64,000 bases of DNA from Thalassobacillus sp043497085 (lineage in GTDB: Bacteria; Bacillota; Bacilli; Bacillales; Halobacillaceae), in the NCBI GenBank assembly GCA_043497085.1, contig JBIEKI010000009.1; one strand, given 5' to 3'. Shown piece after piece: positions 41,536 through 50,048 of the stretch. Within the stretch, counting starts at the first letter, position 1; every line of letters begins with the position of its first letter. Under the pieces are notes generated by a model. The model had not been told where the DNA came from and did no database searches. It worked only from the letters and a program-made list of their open reading frames with translations. A program made the translations under genes and the position numbers.

Positions 41536-42090
41536 ATGAAGAAAATAACTTTCACATTAATACTATCGATAATTTTAATTATATCTGCTTGTAAGGATAT
41601 AGATCAGGAAAAGGAAAGTCAGACAGCTGAAACAGGAACCAATACACAGAATGCTGAAGTCCCACCACAAACTGAAAAACAGAATGAGGAAGAGGATGCG
41701 GAATTTCACACAGAAATTCCTTCTATAAAGAAAATAAGTTCGAATGGTCCAGATATAATTTTAGACAATAGTTATCAAGAAGTATGCTGGGGTGATTGTG
41801 ATGATAATAGTACCTATCATTACCCTGATATTCACTCTGGTGAGGTAGAAGTCGGTGACAGAATTTTAATTGACTGGAGAACCATGAAACCAATTCCATC
41901 GGAAGTTAACTTCATTTATGTAAACAGTTCAGGAGAGGAAATCAGTAAAGAAAATATAAACCCTGGTAGTTCTACGTTAAACATACAAGTTGGCGAAGAA
42001 GAAATCGGAAAACAATTTGCGGTTCAATTCTTATGGGAAGATGGAGAAAAACTACAAGGTCATAGTGTGTTAAATTACAAGCTAAAATGA
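41536..42090 (+). CDS. Lipoprotein of unknown function
   Basis: A 184-residue protein with a lipoprotein signal (MKKITFTLILSIILIISACKD; Cys19). A Glu/Gln/Thr-rich linker follows (about 22-60), then a compact domain with a CWGDCDDN motif (two Cys, possibly a disulphide) and a beta-rich region resembling an Ig-like fold (IDWRTMKPIPSEVNFIYVNS, GSSTLNIQVGEEEIGKQFAVQFLWEDG). No known family is recognised. GGGGAGAG precedes the ATG. Confidence 0.78.
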   Translation: MKKITFTLILSIILIISACKDIDQEKESQTAETGTNTQNAEVPPQTEKQNEEEDAEFHTEIPSIKKISSNGPDIILDNSYQEVCWGDCDDNSTYHYPDIHSGEVEVGDRILIDWRTMKPIPSEVNFIYVNSSGEEISKENINPGSSTLNIQVGEEEIGKQFAVQFLWEDGEKLQGHSVLNYKLK

Positions 42091-42123
42091 AATTGATCAT
42101 ACATAAAAAAGGCAGTATTGTGA

Positions 42124-42393
42124 TTGCTTAAAAAAAAGACAAGATTCAAAATTGAAACTATGGGAGAAGATATTGTGAAGGAAAAGCTATCGTACGAGGT
42201 CTACATAGAATTATTTCTTATTACCATACTATTCGGTGGTATTGGAATTCTTTTATTTTTAGTGACAAATAACTTTGTAATAATTTTCGTCTCATTAATT
42301 TCAGGAGTTTTAATAGATATGTTGAAATTCGCAGCTAAGATTTACTCTTTGCAGCTTAGTAAAGAGGATAGTAATAAAAAAGGGATAAATTAA
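42124..42393 (+). CDS. Small membrane protein, unknown
   Basis: Up to 89 residues with two adjacent hydrophobic helices (about 29-48 and 51-70) and charged ends (KKKTRFKIE; LSKEDSNKKG). The start is weak: TTG 42124 has only AAAAGGCAG about 12 bases upstream, and an ATG at 42160 has no better site. It follows the lipoprotein gene by 33 bases in the same direction. No family is recognised, and the gene may be lowly translated or wrongly started. Confidence 0.55.
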   Translation: MLKKKTRFKIETMGEDIVKEKLSYEVYIELFLITILFGGIGILLFLVTNNFVIIFVSLISGVLIDMLKFAAKIYSLQLSKEDSNKKGIN

Positions 42394-42434
42394 GGGTTAT
42401 CCTATTGTCGGGCTACAAGGCAGGTTAACTTAAT

Positions 42435-42473
42435 ACAAAAGCACACATTCGTTTATAATGTGTGCTTTCCTTG
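42435..42473. terminator. Bidirectional terminator
   Basis: AAAGCACACATT and AATGTGTGCTTT form a 12-bp stem with a short loop and A/T flanks. It is placed between the + strand membrane gene and the minus-strand carrier gene. Confidence 0.85.
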
Positions 42474-42476
42474 TTT

Positions 42477-43430
42477 TCATATATCCTTACGGGTAGTGAT
42501 AAATAATAGAAACTGCGTGATGATCGCTAAGATAGGCAATTCTAATAATGGACCAATCACTAAAACCAGGGCAATTAAAGGCTGGTCTGGAAATGCGGTC
42601 ATAGCAATAGCTAGAGCGATTGGAGAATTTCTGGCTAACGTAGTTAAGCTCAAACTTGCTCTGTCGGAGTTCGGGAACCTCATAAGCCGCCCAACCTTTT
42701 GACTGACAAATAAATTAACGATAAAGAATAAAAGAATAGGGATAGTTATTTTCCACATTAAATCTAAATTATCAAGCAATAATTGTCCTTGAGAAGCGAA
42801 CATAGCAACGATTGCAAGGCTTAGGAAGATAATGGGGTATACGCTAAGTTTAGATAGGAAATTTTCTCTTGCTTGTTGCTTGTTTCTAAGAAGCCATTTG
42901 GTAAGAAGGGCCAATACCAAAGGAATGAACAAAACCGTTAGTATACTTTCTACCAGGAAACGTAGTTCTATAACGCCAGTTTTTCCACCAAAAATTAAAA
43001 GATATATAGGAAGTAATAGGACCTGCAGGATTAAATTCAAAGGCAAAATAGCGGTTGAAAGCGCAACATTCCCTTTGGCTATTCCTGTGAAAATTAAGTA
43101 CCAATCCGTACATGGCGTAACCATTAACATAATAAATCCAATGTATAATGCCGTATTATCTCCTAGAAAAAACATCGCTAACAGCCAGGCGAAAAGGGGT
43201 GTCCAGACAAAATTAATGAGGACGGAAGTGGATGTGAATGTAATGTTTCTAAAGGATTTTTTTATTTCTTCCATAGGTACTTGTAAGAAAGTAATATATA
43301 GCATAGCCACTAATAAAGGGACAATAAAACTGTCCGCATTAGTGCTTATTAATGCCACTTGCCCAATCCCTAAACCGATAACAACTGCAGAAAATATAAT
43401 AAGTGTATATAATTTTTCGAATAAGTTCAT
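42477..43430 (-). CDS. ACR3/BASS-superfamily carrier, probable arsenite or metalloid efflux
   Basis: A 317-residue protein with about ten helices. FIMLMVTPCTDWYLIFTGIAKGN carries the P-C-T-D-W segment characteristic of ACR3-like proteins, with the conserved Cys of ACR3 helix 4. SDRASLSLTTLARNSPIALAIAMTAFP is the second conserved helix break, as in the BASS superfamily. Classical ACR3 proteins are somewhat longer, so this may be the shorter 'arsenic resistance-like' subgroup. It is divergent from cadC-cadA, with an operator palindrome between them. Arsenite is likely but not certain. Confidence 0.8.
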   Translation of the reverse strand: MNLFEKLYTLIIFSAVVIGLGIGQVALISTNADSFIVPLLVAMLYITFLQVPMEEIKKSFRNITFTSTSVLINFVWTPLFAWLLAMFFLGDNTALYIGFIMLMVTPCTDWYLIFTGIAKGNVALSTAILPLNLILQVLLLPIYLLIFGGKTGVIELRFLVESILTVLFIPLVLALLTKWLLRNKQQARENFLSKLSVYPIIFLSLAIVAMFASQGQLLLDNLDLMWKITIPILLFFIVNLFVSQKVGRLMRFPNSDRASLSLTTLARNSPIALAIAMTAFPDQPLIALVLVIGPLLELPILAIITQFLLFITTRKDI

Positions 43431-43517
43431 TGCGGGTCACAACCTGTAAAAGTAAATAGGAATGCACAACTAACATTATCATAATTAATGTGATTTTACT
43501 TATTAGTGCAACTTTTA

Positions 43518-43546
43518 GAAAGAGACTTCTGTGGTGAAGTCTCTTT
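43518..43546. terminator. Hairpin between the carrier gene and cadC
   Basis: AAAGAGACTTC pairs perfectly with GAAGTCTCTTT around a 6-base loop (TGTGGT). It sits between divergent promoters, where a terminator is not required, so it could insulate the promoters or be a relic. Confidence 0.6.
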
Positions 43547-43547
43547 T

Positions 43548-43634
43548 AATATTCAAATAATAATTTGAATATTTGGTTGACACTTACGTTACAGAAACAT
43601 ACACTATAAACAAATATTCAAATAATCGTTAGAA
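43548..43634 (+). promoter_or_regulatory. cadC promoter with CadC-type operators
   Basis: AATATTCAAAT (43548-43558) and ATTTGAATATT (43563-43573) are perfect inverted arms with a 4-base centre, matching the ATTCAAAT core known for CadC. A second imperfect site is ATTCAAATAATCGTTAGAAT (about 43615-43634). Between them lie TTGACA (43577-43582) and TACACT (43600-43605), 17 bases apart. Confidence 0.82.
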
Positions 43635-43648
43635 TGAAGGTGAAACCA

Positions 43649-44020
43649 ATGAGTGAAGAGGTAGTTAAAAAAACTCCTAAAGATACTTGTGATACGTTTT
43701 GTTATGATGAAGAACTTGTTCAACGAGTCCAGCCGGAAATCGAAAAGGTGGAAGGTGTGGAGTTGATTTTTAAAGCTCTATCGGATGCAACGCGTATGAA
43801 AATTGCGTATGCCTTAACACTGGAGAAGGAACTGTGTGTCTGTGATGTGGCGAATATCATAGGCTCAACGACGGCCACGGCGTCACATCATTTAAGGTTA
43901 TTGCGCAACATGAAGTTAGCTAAATACCGCAAAGAAGGAAAGCTTGTATTTTATTCCTTAGCGGATGATCACGTTCATCAGTTAGTTTCAATTGCTTTAG
44001 CACACGCCAAAGAAGATTGA
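43649..44020 (+). CDS. cadC: CadC, ArsR/SmtB-family metal-sensing repressor
   Basis: A 123-residue repressor that leaves DNA on binding Cd, Pb or Zn. DTCDTFCYDEELVQR holds two N-terminal cysteines (metal site with the later ELCVCDVANI pair, four thiolates in all). The recognition helix region is TTATASHHLRLLRNMKLA, and the wing is YRKEGKLVFYSLAD. The end HVHQLVSIALAHAKED carries the alpha-5 His/Asp residues of the regulatory site. GAAGGTG places the start at 43649. It lies 25 bases ahead of cadA. Confidence 0.95.
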   Translation: MSEEVVKKTPKDTCDTFCYDEELVQRVQPEIEKVEGVELIFKALSDATRMKIAYALTLEKELCVCDVANIIGSTTATASHHLRLLRNMKLAKYRKEGKLVFYSLADDHVHQLVSIALAHAKED

Positions 44021-44044
44021 CTGGAATAAATAGGGGGCACACCA

Positions 44045-46699
44045 ATGAGTCATAAACAAACAGAAACAACATCAACTTGCTGCTCAAGTCAGACAGAGTC
44101 GGAGGACAATGAAACTAAAGATTCAAGTTCTTGCTGCTCTGAGGAGGGAAACACAGATGCCTTAGCCACTTCTATTTGTTGTGAAAGTGAGCCAAATGAG
44201 AAAGAAGCTTCTGCTACTTCTGCATGCTGTAGTAGTGAAGTGAACGAGGAAGAAGCTTCCACCACCTCTTCATGCTGTGGAAATGATCCAGACGCAAAAG
44301 AAGAACATACAGGAACCAATTCATCCTGCTGTAGTGCGGGAGGAAGTACGTACGAACAAGCAGGTGAAGGAAGTAGTCAGCCAGCAGGGCAACAAAACAT
44401 GGAGTTCAGAGTAAATGGAATGGATTGCCCTTCCTGTGCCGCAACCATTGAGAAAGGGCTGCAAAAAATCAAAGGAATCCAATCGATTCGAGTCAATTAC
44501 GGTACCGGAAAAATGTCTGTTAGTGCCGATGATCTCTCGGTATACGATCAAGTTCCTAAACAGGTCCGTAAATTAGGCTTTGAAGCTGCACCTTTGGGCA
44601 AAGACAAAAGCATGCAAACGTATAAAATTGAAGGAATGGATTGTGGCTCTTGTGCGATGACGATTGAAAAGCATTTAAGCAAAAATCCAAATGTTAAAGA
44701 GGTCAAGGTGAATTTTTCTACAGGAAAAATGCAAATCGATCATAGCACGAACCAAAAAGACATTATAAAAGAGGTTCAAAGAGCTGGTTTTGATGCTTCC
44801 TTAGACTCGATCCGTAACCAGAAGAAATCAGCCACGGATAACAAGAAAAAAGGGGCCTCGACCACCACCATATCCGGGATATTCCTGGCACTTGGTTTTA
44901 TCGGTTCTTTTACTGACGTTACCCCATGGTTAATCACGGCTTTATATGCGGCAGCAATCCTTATCGGAGGCTTTAAGCCAGCGAGAAGTGCCTTTTATGC
45001 AATAAAAAGTGGTTCCTTAGACATGAATGTGCTCATGGCCTCTGCAGCCCTTGGAGCAGCCCTCATCGGAGAGTGGTTTGAAGGGGCGACGGTCGTATGG
45101 CTTTTTGCCTTAGGAAACACCTTACAAAACAGGTCGATAGAGCGTACAAGAGAATCGATCAGAAGTCTAATCAACCTGGCTCCATCAGAGGCTACTGTTA
45201 AATCAGGGACTCGACTCATTCGAAAACCAGTCGAAGAGGTGGAAGTCAATGATGTGATCGTCATCAAACCCGGGGAGAAAATTCCTTTGGATGGAGAAAT
45301 TTTGTCAGGTACATCCAGTATAAATCAAGCGCCGATCACGGGAGAATCCTTGCCTGTTGATAAACAGCAGGGTGATACGGTTTATGCAGGCACGGTCAAT
45401 GAAAGTGGCTCTTTAGAAGTTAAGGTAACAAAGTTAGCTGAAGATACAACGATTGCAAAAATCATTCATCTGGTAGAAGAGGCTCAGGAGAAAAAAGCTC
45501 CAACCCAGGCATTTGTGGATCGGTTTGCAAATGTATACACGCCTATTGTATTTACTCTTGCCCTTCTTGTAATGGTAGTACCGCCATTATTTGGGTTCGG
45601 ATCCTGGGGAGAGTGGCTCTATAAAGGCCTTGCATTACTGGTGGTAGCCTGTCCTTGTGCACTGGTTATATCTACACCAGTCGCGATTGTATCTGCGATT
45701 GGCAATGCAGCTAAGAATGGAGTGCTCATCAAAGGTGGGACCTTTTTAGAAAAGGCAGGAGCCATTCAAGCGATTGCTTTTGATAAGACGGGAACCCTTA
45801 CAGAAGGGAAACCGAAAGTTGCCGAAGTGCTTGCCCTTCAGAACAACAGGGAAGAACTGATCAGTATTACACGGACGATTGAAGAACATTCCACTCACCC
45901 AATTGCTCAGGCAATTACCACTTTTGCAGAAGAACGAGGCATTCCCGTTAAGGAAGGGGAAGCTTTTAAAGCCATTGCTGGTAAAGGGGCGCAGGCTACG
46001 ATAAACGGTGTGGAATATTTTGCTGGTAATCCTAAGCTGTTTAAAGACATGGAGGTTCCTCTTAAGGAAATCGAAGAGCGGATTGATTCCTTACAAGGAA
46101 ATGGAAATACACTTGTAGTAGTAGGTACTCGCACGGAGGTGCTGGGTCTCCTGGCTGTTGCGGATACCATCCGTGATATTACGGTTCAATCCATTCAAAA
46201 GCTCAAACAAGTCGGGATGAAAGAAATGGTGATGCTGACGGGGGATAATGAAGGCACAGCAAAGAAAATCGCAACCGACACAGGTGTCGATCGCTACTTC
46301 GCTGAGCTGCTGCCTGAAGACAAAGTGACTGCTGTAAAGAAATTGCAGAATGAAGGTAAGCGTGTTGCTATGGTGGGGGATGGAATAAATGATGCTCCAG
46401 CCCTTGCAACAGCTGATCTAGGCATTGCCATGGGTGGTGCCGGAACAGACACAGCTATGGAGACCGCCGACATTGTACTGATGGCTGATAATTTGGAAAA
46501 ACTTCCACACACCATCCGTTTAAGCCGGAAAGCTCTGGATATTATTAAGCAGAACATTTGGTTCTCTTTAATCACCAAATTAGCCGCTCTGGCTTTGATT
46601 TTCCCAGGACTTCTTACTTTATGGATGGCGGTTCTAGCTGATACTGGTGCTGCGTTGATTGTTATACTAAACAGTATGAGGTTGTTAAAGCAAAAATAG
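44045..46699 (+). CDS. cadA: CadA, P1B-type Cd/Zn/Pb-exporting ATPase
   Basis: An 884-residue P-type ATPase. Residues 1-100 form an unusual Ser/Glu-rich tail with six Cys-Cys pairs (12-13, 30-31, 45-46, 61-62, 77-78, 95-96). Two heavy-metal-associated domains follow (GMDCPSC at 125-131, GMDCGSC at 197-203). The core has PITGESLP (actuator), VVACPCALVIS (metal transport), AFDKTGTLTEGKP (phosphorylated Asp), HSTHPIAQA and MVGDGINDAPALATAD. The CPC/HP set indicates divalent soft-metal export. It is co-transcribed with cadC. The Cys tail is much longer than in classical plasmid CadA. Confidence 0.95.
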   Translation: MSHKQTETTSTCCSSQTESEDNETKDSSSCCSEEGNTDALATSICCESEPNEKEASATSACCSSEVNEEEASTTSSCCGNDPDAKEEHTGTNSSCCSAGGSTYEQAGEGSSQPAGQQNMEFRVNGMDCPSCAATIEKGLQKIKGIQSIRVNYGTGKMSVSADDLSVYDQVPKQVRKLGFEAAPLGKDKSMQTYKIEGMDCGSCAMTIEKHLSKNPNVKEVKVNFSTGKMQIDHSTNQKDIIKEVQRAGFDASLDSIRNQKKSATDNKKKGASTTTISGIFLALGFIGSFTDVTPWLITALYAAAILIGGFKPARSAFYAIKSGSLDMNVLMASAALGAALIGEWFEGATVVWLFALGNTLQNRSIERTRESIRSLINLAPSEATVKSGTRLIRKPVEEVEVNDVIVIKPGEKIPLDGEILSGTSSINQAPITGESLPVDKQQGDTVYAGTVNESGSLEVKVTKLAEDTTIAKIIHLVEEAQEKKAPTQAFVDRFANVYTPIVFTLALLVMVVPPLFGFGSWGEWLYKGLALLVVACPCALVISTPVAIVSAIGNAAKNGVLIKGGTFLEKAGAIQAIAFDKTGTLTEGKPKVAEVLALQNNREELISITRTIEEHSTHPIAQAITTFAEERGIPVKEGEAFKAIAGKGAQATINGVEYFAGNPKLFKDMEVPLKEIEERIDSLQGNGNTLVVVGTRTEVLGLLAVADTIRDITVQSIQKLKQVGMKEMVMLTGDNEGTAKKIATDTGVDRYFAELLPEDKVTAVKKLQNEGKRVAMVGDGINDAPALATADLGIAMGGAGTDTAMETADIVLMADNLEKLPHTIRLSRKALDIIKQNIWFSLITKLAALALIFPGLLTLWMAVLADTGAALIVILNSMRLLKQK

Positions 46700-46756
46700 G
46701 GAGGAGTTTTTCCTCTCTATTTTTTCTATAACTTAAAGAAAGAAAGGAGATTGTTT

Positions 46757-47395
46757 ATGGAGATTAAAATTAGAAATGAAGAGCCACAAGATTATAGAGT
46801 AGTTGAAGAAATTGCCAGAGAAGCATTTTGGAATTTATATTTTCCTGGATGTCATGAGCATTATGTTATACATAAAATGCGGGAACATGAAGATTTTATC
46901 CAGGAGCTTTCATTTGTGATTGAAGTGGAAGGTAGGGTCGTAGGTGGTATCTTCTATACGAATTCAAAAATAGTATCCGAAGATAATAAAGAATATAAAA
47001 CAATTAGTTTTGGGCCGGTTTTTATATCTCCTGAATTTCATAGGAAAGGATTGGGAAGGAAATTAATAACTCATTCCATTGAAGTGGCAAAAGAAATGGG
47101 CTACCGTGCTATCCTGGCATTAGGGTATCCATACCATTATGAACCATATGGGTTTCTAGGAGGAAAAACATACAACATATCCATGCCTGATAAAAAGTTC
47201 TATAAAGGGTTGTTGGTATTACCACTTTACGAAGGTGCGCTGAATGACATTTCCGGCTATGTGATTTTTTCAGATGTATTGGAAGTCGATGATGATGAAG
47301 TTAATGAATTTGATCGATCATTTCCTCCAAAAGAAAAGAAGTTTCAAGAGAGCCAAATTGAATTTGAAAAAGCAGCATCTATGCTTGATGAATAA
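46757..47395 (+). CDS. GNAT N-acetyltransferase
   Basis: A 212-residue enzyme. IKIRNEEPQDYRVVEEIAREAFW is the standard start, FGPVFISPEFHRKGLGRKLITHSIEVAKEMGYRAILALG is the acetyl-CoA motif (loop RKGLGR), and YPYHYEPYGF is the conserved YYxxxGF end seen in the YhbS-like group. It has about 60 extra C-terminal residues, acidic and Lys-rich. AAAGGAG lies 7 bases before the ATG at 46757. It follows cadA but after a gap, so it is probably not part of the metal operon. Confidence 0.9.
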   Translation: MEIKIRNEEPQDYRVVEEIAREAFWNLYFPGCHEHYVIHKMREHEDFIQELSFVIEVEGRVVGGIFYTNSKIVSEDNKEYKTISFGPVFISPEFHRKGLGRKLITHSIEVAKEMGYRAILALGYPYHYEPYGFLGGKTYNISMPDKKFYKGLLVLPLYEGALNDISGYVIFSDVLEVDDDEVNEFDRSFPPKEKKFQESQIEFEKAASMLDE

Positions 47396-47440
47396 TAATA
47401 GGAGACTAATGAGTTTAATAAAGAAAAATATACTACAGAA

Positions 47441-47488
47441 GGAAATAATTCACCTGAGTCCCTAGCTCAAGGGTGGATTATTTTTTGG
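47441..47488. terminator. 47-bp hairpin repeat, copy 1
   Basis: AATAATTCACCT pairs with GGGTGGATTATT (one wobble), with an inner TGAGTCC...CTCA stem, and a T run follows. It overlaps the stop codon of the holin-like peptide. A near-identical copy is at 48679-48726. Confidence 0.85.
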
Positions 47489-47559
47489 TTGAACGACAGT
47501 ATGCCAATGATTAGCGTTGCAAATGCAACTGCAAACATCAATGCTTCGTATACTGTCAT
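47467..47559 (-). CDS. Holin-like toxin peptide (Hol_Tox family)
   Basis: A 30-residue peptide that reads MTVYEALMFAVAFATLII, then GILSFNQKIIHP. The MTVYEALM start, one hydrophobic helix and the LSFNQK end match the putative holin-like toxin family of Firmicutes. A strong AAAGGAGGTGG site lies 4-5 bases before the ATG. Relatives are proposed to be type I toxins or membrane-damaging peptides, often with an antisense RNA. None can be shown here, but the 3' end of the gene overlaps a strong bidirectional hairpin from which an antisense transcript could run. Confidence 0.82.
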   Translation of the reverse strand: MTVYEALMFAVAFATLIIGILSFNQKIIHP

Positions 47560-47602
47560 CAGCACCACCTCCTTTATGTTGAGGATGAATGCCGACAACC
47601 CA

Positions 47603-47634
47603 AAAGAACCACAAAATAGTGGTTCTTTAATCTC
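47603..47634. terminator. Terminator of the small hydrophilic protein gene
   Basis: AAAGAACCAC and GTGGTTCTTT form a perfect 10-bp stem with a 6-base loop. It ends at the stop region of the minus-strand 61-residue gene. Confidence 0.75.
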
Positions 47635-47812
47635 TCATGGATCCCGCTTCACGGGATGTCATGGCTCCTATCCCTTTGCTTACATCCTGTTGAATTTCTT
47701 GTTTTACTTTGTTGGGGTCTGTCCCGGAATTTCCTGGCTCCATCATTGATTTAGAAGTCTTTTTTCTGCCTTGTCCTACATCAGTTCCTGTCGTGGTCTG
47801 ATTCCTTTCCAT
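47627..47812 (-). CDS. Small hydrophilic protein, possibly spore-associated
   Basis: A 61-residue, very polar protein with no hydrophobic segment, rich in Thr, Gly, Lys and Gln. The segment GTDPNKVKQEIQQDVSKG resembles the repeats of gamma-type small acid-soluble spore proteins (TDxxKVKQxNQ), but the match is short. GGAGGTG precedes the ATG at 47812 by 7 bases; a TTG two codons earlier is less likely. It is transcribed toward the holin-like peptide gene with a terminator between. Confidence 0.7.
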   Translation of the reverse strand: MERNQTTTGTDVGQGRKKTSKSMMEPGNSGTDPNKVKQEIQQDVSKGIGAMTSREAGSMRD

Positions 47813-47994
47813 TACCAATCACCTCCATATCAATAGGTTTAGCAATCATTCAAATAATAACCAGATGATCATTCCTAATTTGAAAAGAAGGAATTTACTA
47901 CCATTTTGTTTAAATACAAATATGGTGCAAATGTAAAACTACTTAAACAGTGAGTAATGAATCTTTAGTTATGTAGGTGAAAGGAGAGGTAAGG

Positions 47995-48396
47995 ATGGAA
48001 CAAACAATGTTAGATGAGTTCAAGGAGTTTTTAGAAGAATACAAAACATCTTGGAATAGTTTAAATACAGAGAAGATGCTAGCACATCATTCAAAGGATT
48101 TGAAAGTCAGGTGGGCTGATCGTGAAACAATTGTTTCTGATTGGGGCTTTGATGAGGCTGAACAAGGCTGGGTTCAGGCATATAACCAATATCAAGGAAG
48201 AAACCCTAAATGGTTATTTGATGACGTTCTAATAGAAATCAATAAGCAAAAAGAAGGCGTAGCTATATTTTGGGTTAGTTTTGAAGTTGATGGAGAAATG
48301 ACAAAGGTAAAGTTACTATTTATAGAGACTTTCCGTAAAGAAAATAATGAATGGAAGAAAATTAGGGAGTATGTTGAAAATAGCTTTACTAAATAG
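47995..48396 (+). CDS. NTF2-like/SnoaL-type small protein
   Basis: A 133-residue soluble protein. FLEEYKTSWNSLNTEKMLAHHSKDLKVRWADRETIVSDWG is an NTF2-like N-terminal helix followed by the first strand. VAIFWVSFEVDGEMTKVKLLFIETFRKENNEWKKIREYVE is the long curved sheet of the same fold. Such proteins are either small enzymes or ligand-binding modules. AAAGGAGAGG precedes the ATG at 47995. It stands alone between two copies of the 47-bp hairpin. Confidence 0.8.
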   Translation: MEQTMLDEFKEFLEEYKTSWNSLNTEKMLAHHSKDLKVRWADRETIVSDWGFDEAEQGWVQAYNQYQGRNPKWLFDDVLIEINKQKEGVAIFWVSFEVDGEMTKVKLLFIETFRKENNEWKKIREYVENSFTK

Positions 48397-48495
48397 TACA
48401 GAACGAGAGGGTAACCTGAAACGCTTTGTTAGTTAATAATATTAGCAGTAGTAGATTTCATTTGGTTGGATGTCGATCGTAAACGTTGGGGTTGG

Positions 48496-48595
48496 ATGAA
48501 AAATTGGACAAGATTTCAGAAAAGGTTTATTCTTTTCTAGCTTTGCGGTTGTATCAGTTTTAATATACGTGGGGCTAAGTCTGGAATATTTATAA
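48496..48595 (+). pseudogene. Possible frameshifted small membrane ORF
   Basis: The frame from 48496 reads MKNWTRFQKRFILF and stops. A +1 shift within the T-rich site near 48530 continues as FFSSFAVVSVLIYVGLSLEYL to a TAA at 48593-48595. Joined, this would be a ~34-residue one-helix membrane peptide. It may equally be chance. The surrounding gap (48397-48823) otherwise holds only the second 47-bp hairpin. Confidence 0.3.
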
Positions 48596-48678
48596 GTTTT
48601 TCAAAGAGTACTCGTCCTTTTACATAAGCATAGGTTTATCAAATGAGGAATTTCATTTAGAGGATTTATCTATCCAAA

Positions 48679-48726
48679 AGGAAATAATCCACCTGAGTCC
48701 TTAGCTCAAGGGTGGATTATTTTTTT
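48679..48726. repeat. 47-bp hairpin repeat, copy 2
   Basis: AATAATCCACCT and AGGGTGGATTATT, with inner TGAGTCCTTAGCTCA and a T run. It is almost identical to the copy that ends the holin-like peptide gene, but no peptide gene accompanies it here. Confidence 0.88.
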
Positions 48727-48823
48727 ATAACATGGATAATCCAGCCAAAAACTTTTTTAGCAAACGTATAATTTCTTCGAGCGAGATCGTTATACACAAT
48801 GAGAGAAATAAAAGGAGGTACTT

Positions 48824-49774
48824 ATGGAAGAATTAAAAGAAAATCAAATGTTATCATTTGCTGAGAAAAACCGTGAGTTAAAGGACGAATTTAATCAAAT
48901 CATTAATGAATTTAGAGAAGGATTATGGAGTTATTGTCGTTATTTAACAGGTTCCCCTTGGGATGGCGAGGATCTCTTTCAGGAAACGATGGTTAAAGCA
49001 TTCGGAGGTATGTATCAGCGCTGGCACCCAACAAACCCGAAAGCTTATCTTTATCGAATAGCTACGACTACTTGGATCGATCTTTGTCGTAAACAAAAGC
49101 GGATTGTGGGAATGCTTGAAGAAGAGGATGTACCGGTAGAATATAATTCCGAAAGCTTTGATGTAGAAGAAGCTTTGGAGTATCTATTAGAATTATTTAG
49201 TCCTAGGCAAACAGCTGTATTTCTTCTTAAAGAAGTATTTGCTTTTACAGCAAAGGAAGTGGCAGGCATGGTTTATACAACACCTGGGGCTGTCTATGCA
49301 ACCGTAAGAAGAATGCACAATCAAATAGCTGACAACCCCATAAGTGAAAAAACTAGTAATGTTGCTTCCATAGATAAAACAGCTAATTCCACAGTAATAC
49401 AGTCTTATTTAAAAGCATTAAATGAAGGGGATGTTGATAAAGTTTTATCCCTAATGAGTGACAGAGCATATAATGAAGCTTCGTTGGGCTTTCAAGAGTT
49501 TTCAAAAGAAGAAATGCGTTCTGGATCTATGCAGTTTGGCCTTCCTGGCTTTCGGGCAGAGTCTCATTTACTGTGGGGTAAAAATGTTATTGTTGTATTT
49601 TATGATGCAGAAAACGGCCCTGAAATTCACGACATACAGTATCAAGAGGTAGAGAACGACAAAATTGTATTTCATCGAAGTTTTTACTTTAGAAAGGAAT
49701 TAATATTTGCTGCGGCACAAGAATTAGGTGTTCCGCCTCAAACAGATAAACCAGTCGTCGATTGGAGTTCGTAA
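48824..49774 (+). CDS. RNA polymerase sigma-70 factor with C-terminal SnoaL-like domain
   Basis: A 316-residue ECF-type sigma factor. Region 2 is at about 20-90 (LTGSPWDGEDLFQETMVKAF...PKAYLYRIATTTWIDLCRKQKR) and region 4 at about 120-170 (SPRQTAVFLLKEVFAFTAKEVAGMVYTTPGAVYATVRRMHNQI). The C-terminal half (about 190-305) has an NTF2/SnoaL-like pattern, as in SigJ- and ECF41-type factors where it tunes activity. No anti-sigma gene is adjacent. It heads a set of DUF899, VOC and SRPBCC genes, which may be its regulon. AAAGGAGG precedes the ATG. Confidence 0.9.
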   Translation: MEELKENQMLSFAEKNRELKDEFNQIINEFREGLWSYCRYLTGSPWDGEDLFQETMVKAFGGMYQRWHPTNPKAYLYRIATTTWIDLCRKQKRIVGMLEEEDVPVEYNSESFDVEEALEYLLELFSPRQTAVFLLKEVFAFTAKEVAGMVYTTPGAVYATVRRMHNQIADNPISEKTSNVASIDKTANSTVIQSYLKALNEGDVDKVLSLMSDRAYNEASLGFQEFSKEEMRSGSMQFGLPGFRAESHLLWGKNVIVVFYDAENGPEIHDIQYQEVENDKIVFHRSFYFRKELIFAAAQELGVPPQTDKPVVDWSS

Positions 49775-49894
49775 AATCTTAGCTTTAAAATCTTTAAGTG
49801 CTACTCATGTAAATAAGGTGGCTGTTCCGGATAGTGTTTTTCATGCCGATAGAGTCTATTTAATAAGCATTTACCTCGGTTTTTAAGTCTTTAA

Positions 49895-49937
49895 GTTTAG
49901 AGGGCAAATCTGAAAAAAGATTTGCGCTCTTTTTTTG
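49895..49937 (+). terminator. Terminator after the sigma-factor gene
   Basis: GAGGGCAAATCT and AGATTTGCGCTC pair around a 6-base A-rich loop, followed by TTTTTTT. It isolates the sigma gene from the DUF899 genes downstream. Confidence 0.85.
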
Positions 49938-50048
49938 TGCAAAACAGGTCTATTAATAATGACTAAAGGAGGATATATTTTAGCAATCGAGAAGAAATTA
50001 ATAGTCATCGTATGTGATAAGCTTTTTAAAAAGAAAGGGAGAGATGCT

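Noticed and set aside
46700..46756. Terminator between cadA and the GNAT gene
   Set aside because: GGGAGGAGTTTTTCCTCTC could pair weakly, but the stem is short and not followed by a clear T run beyond TTTTTTC, so it was not listed.
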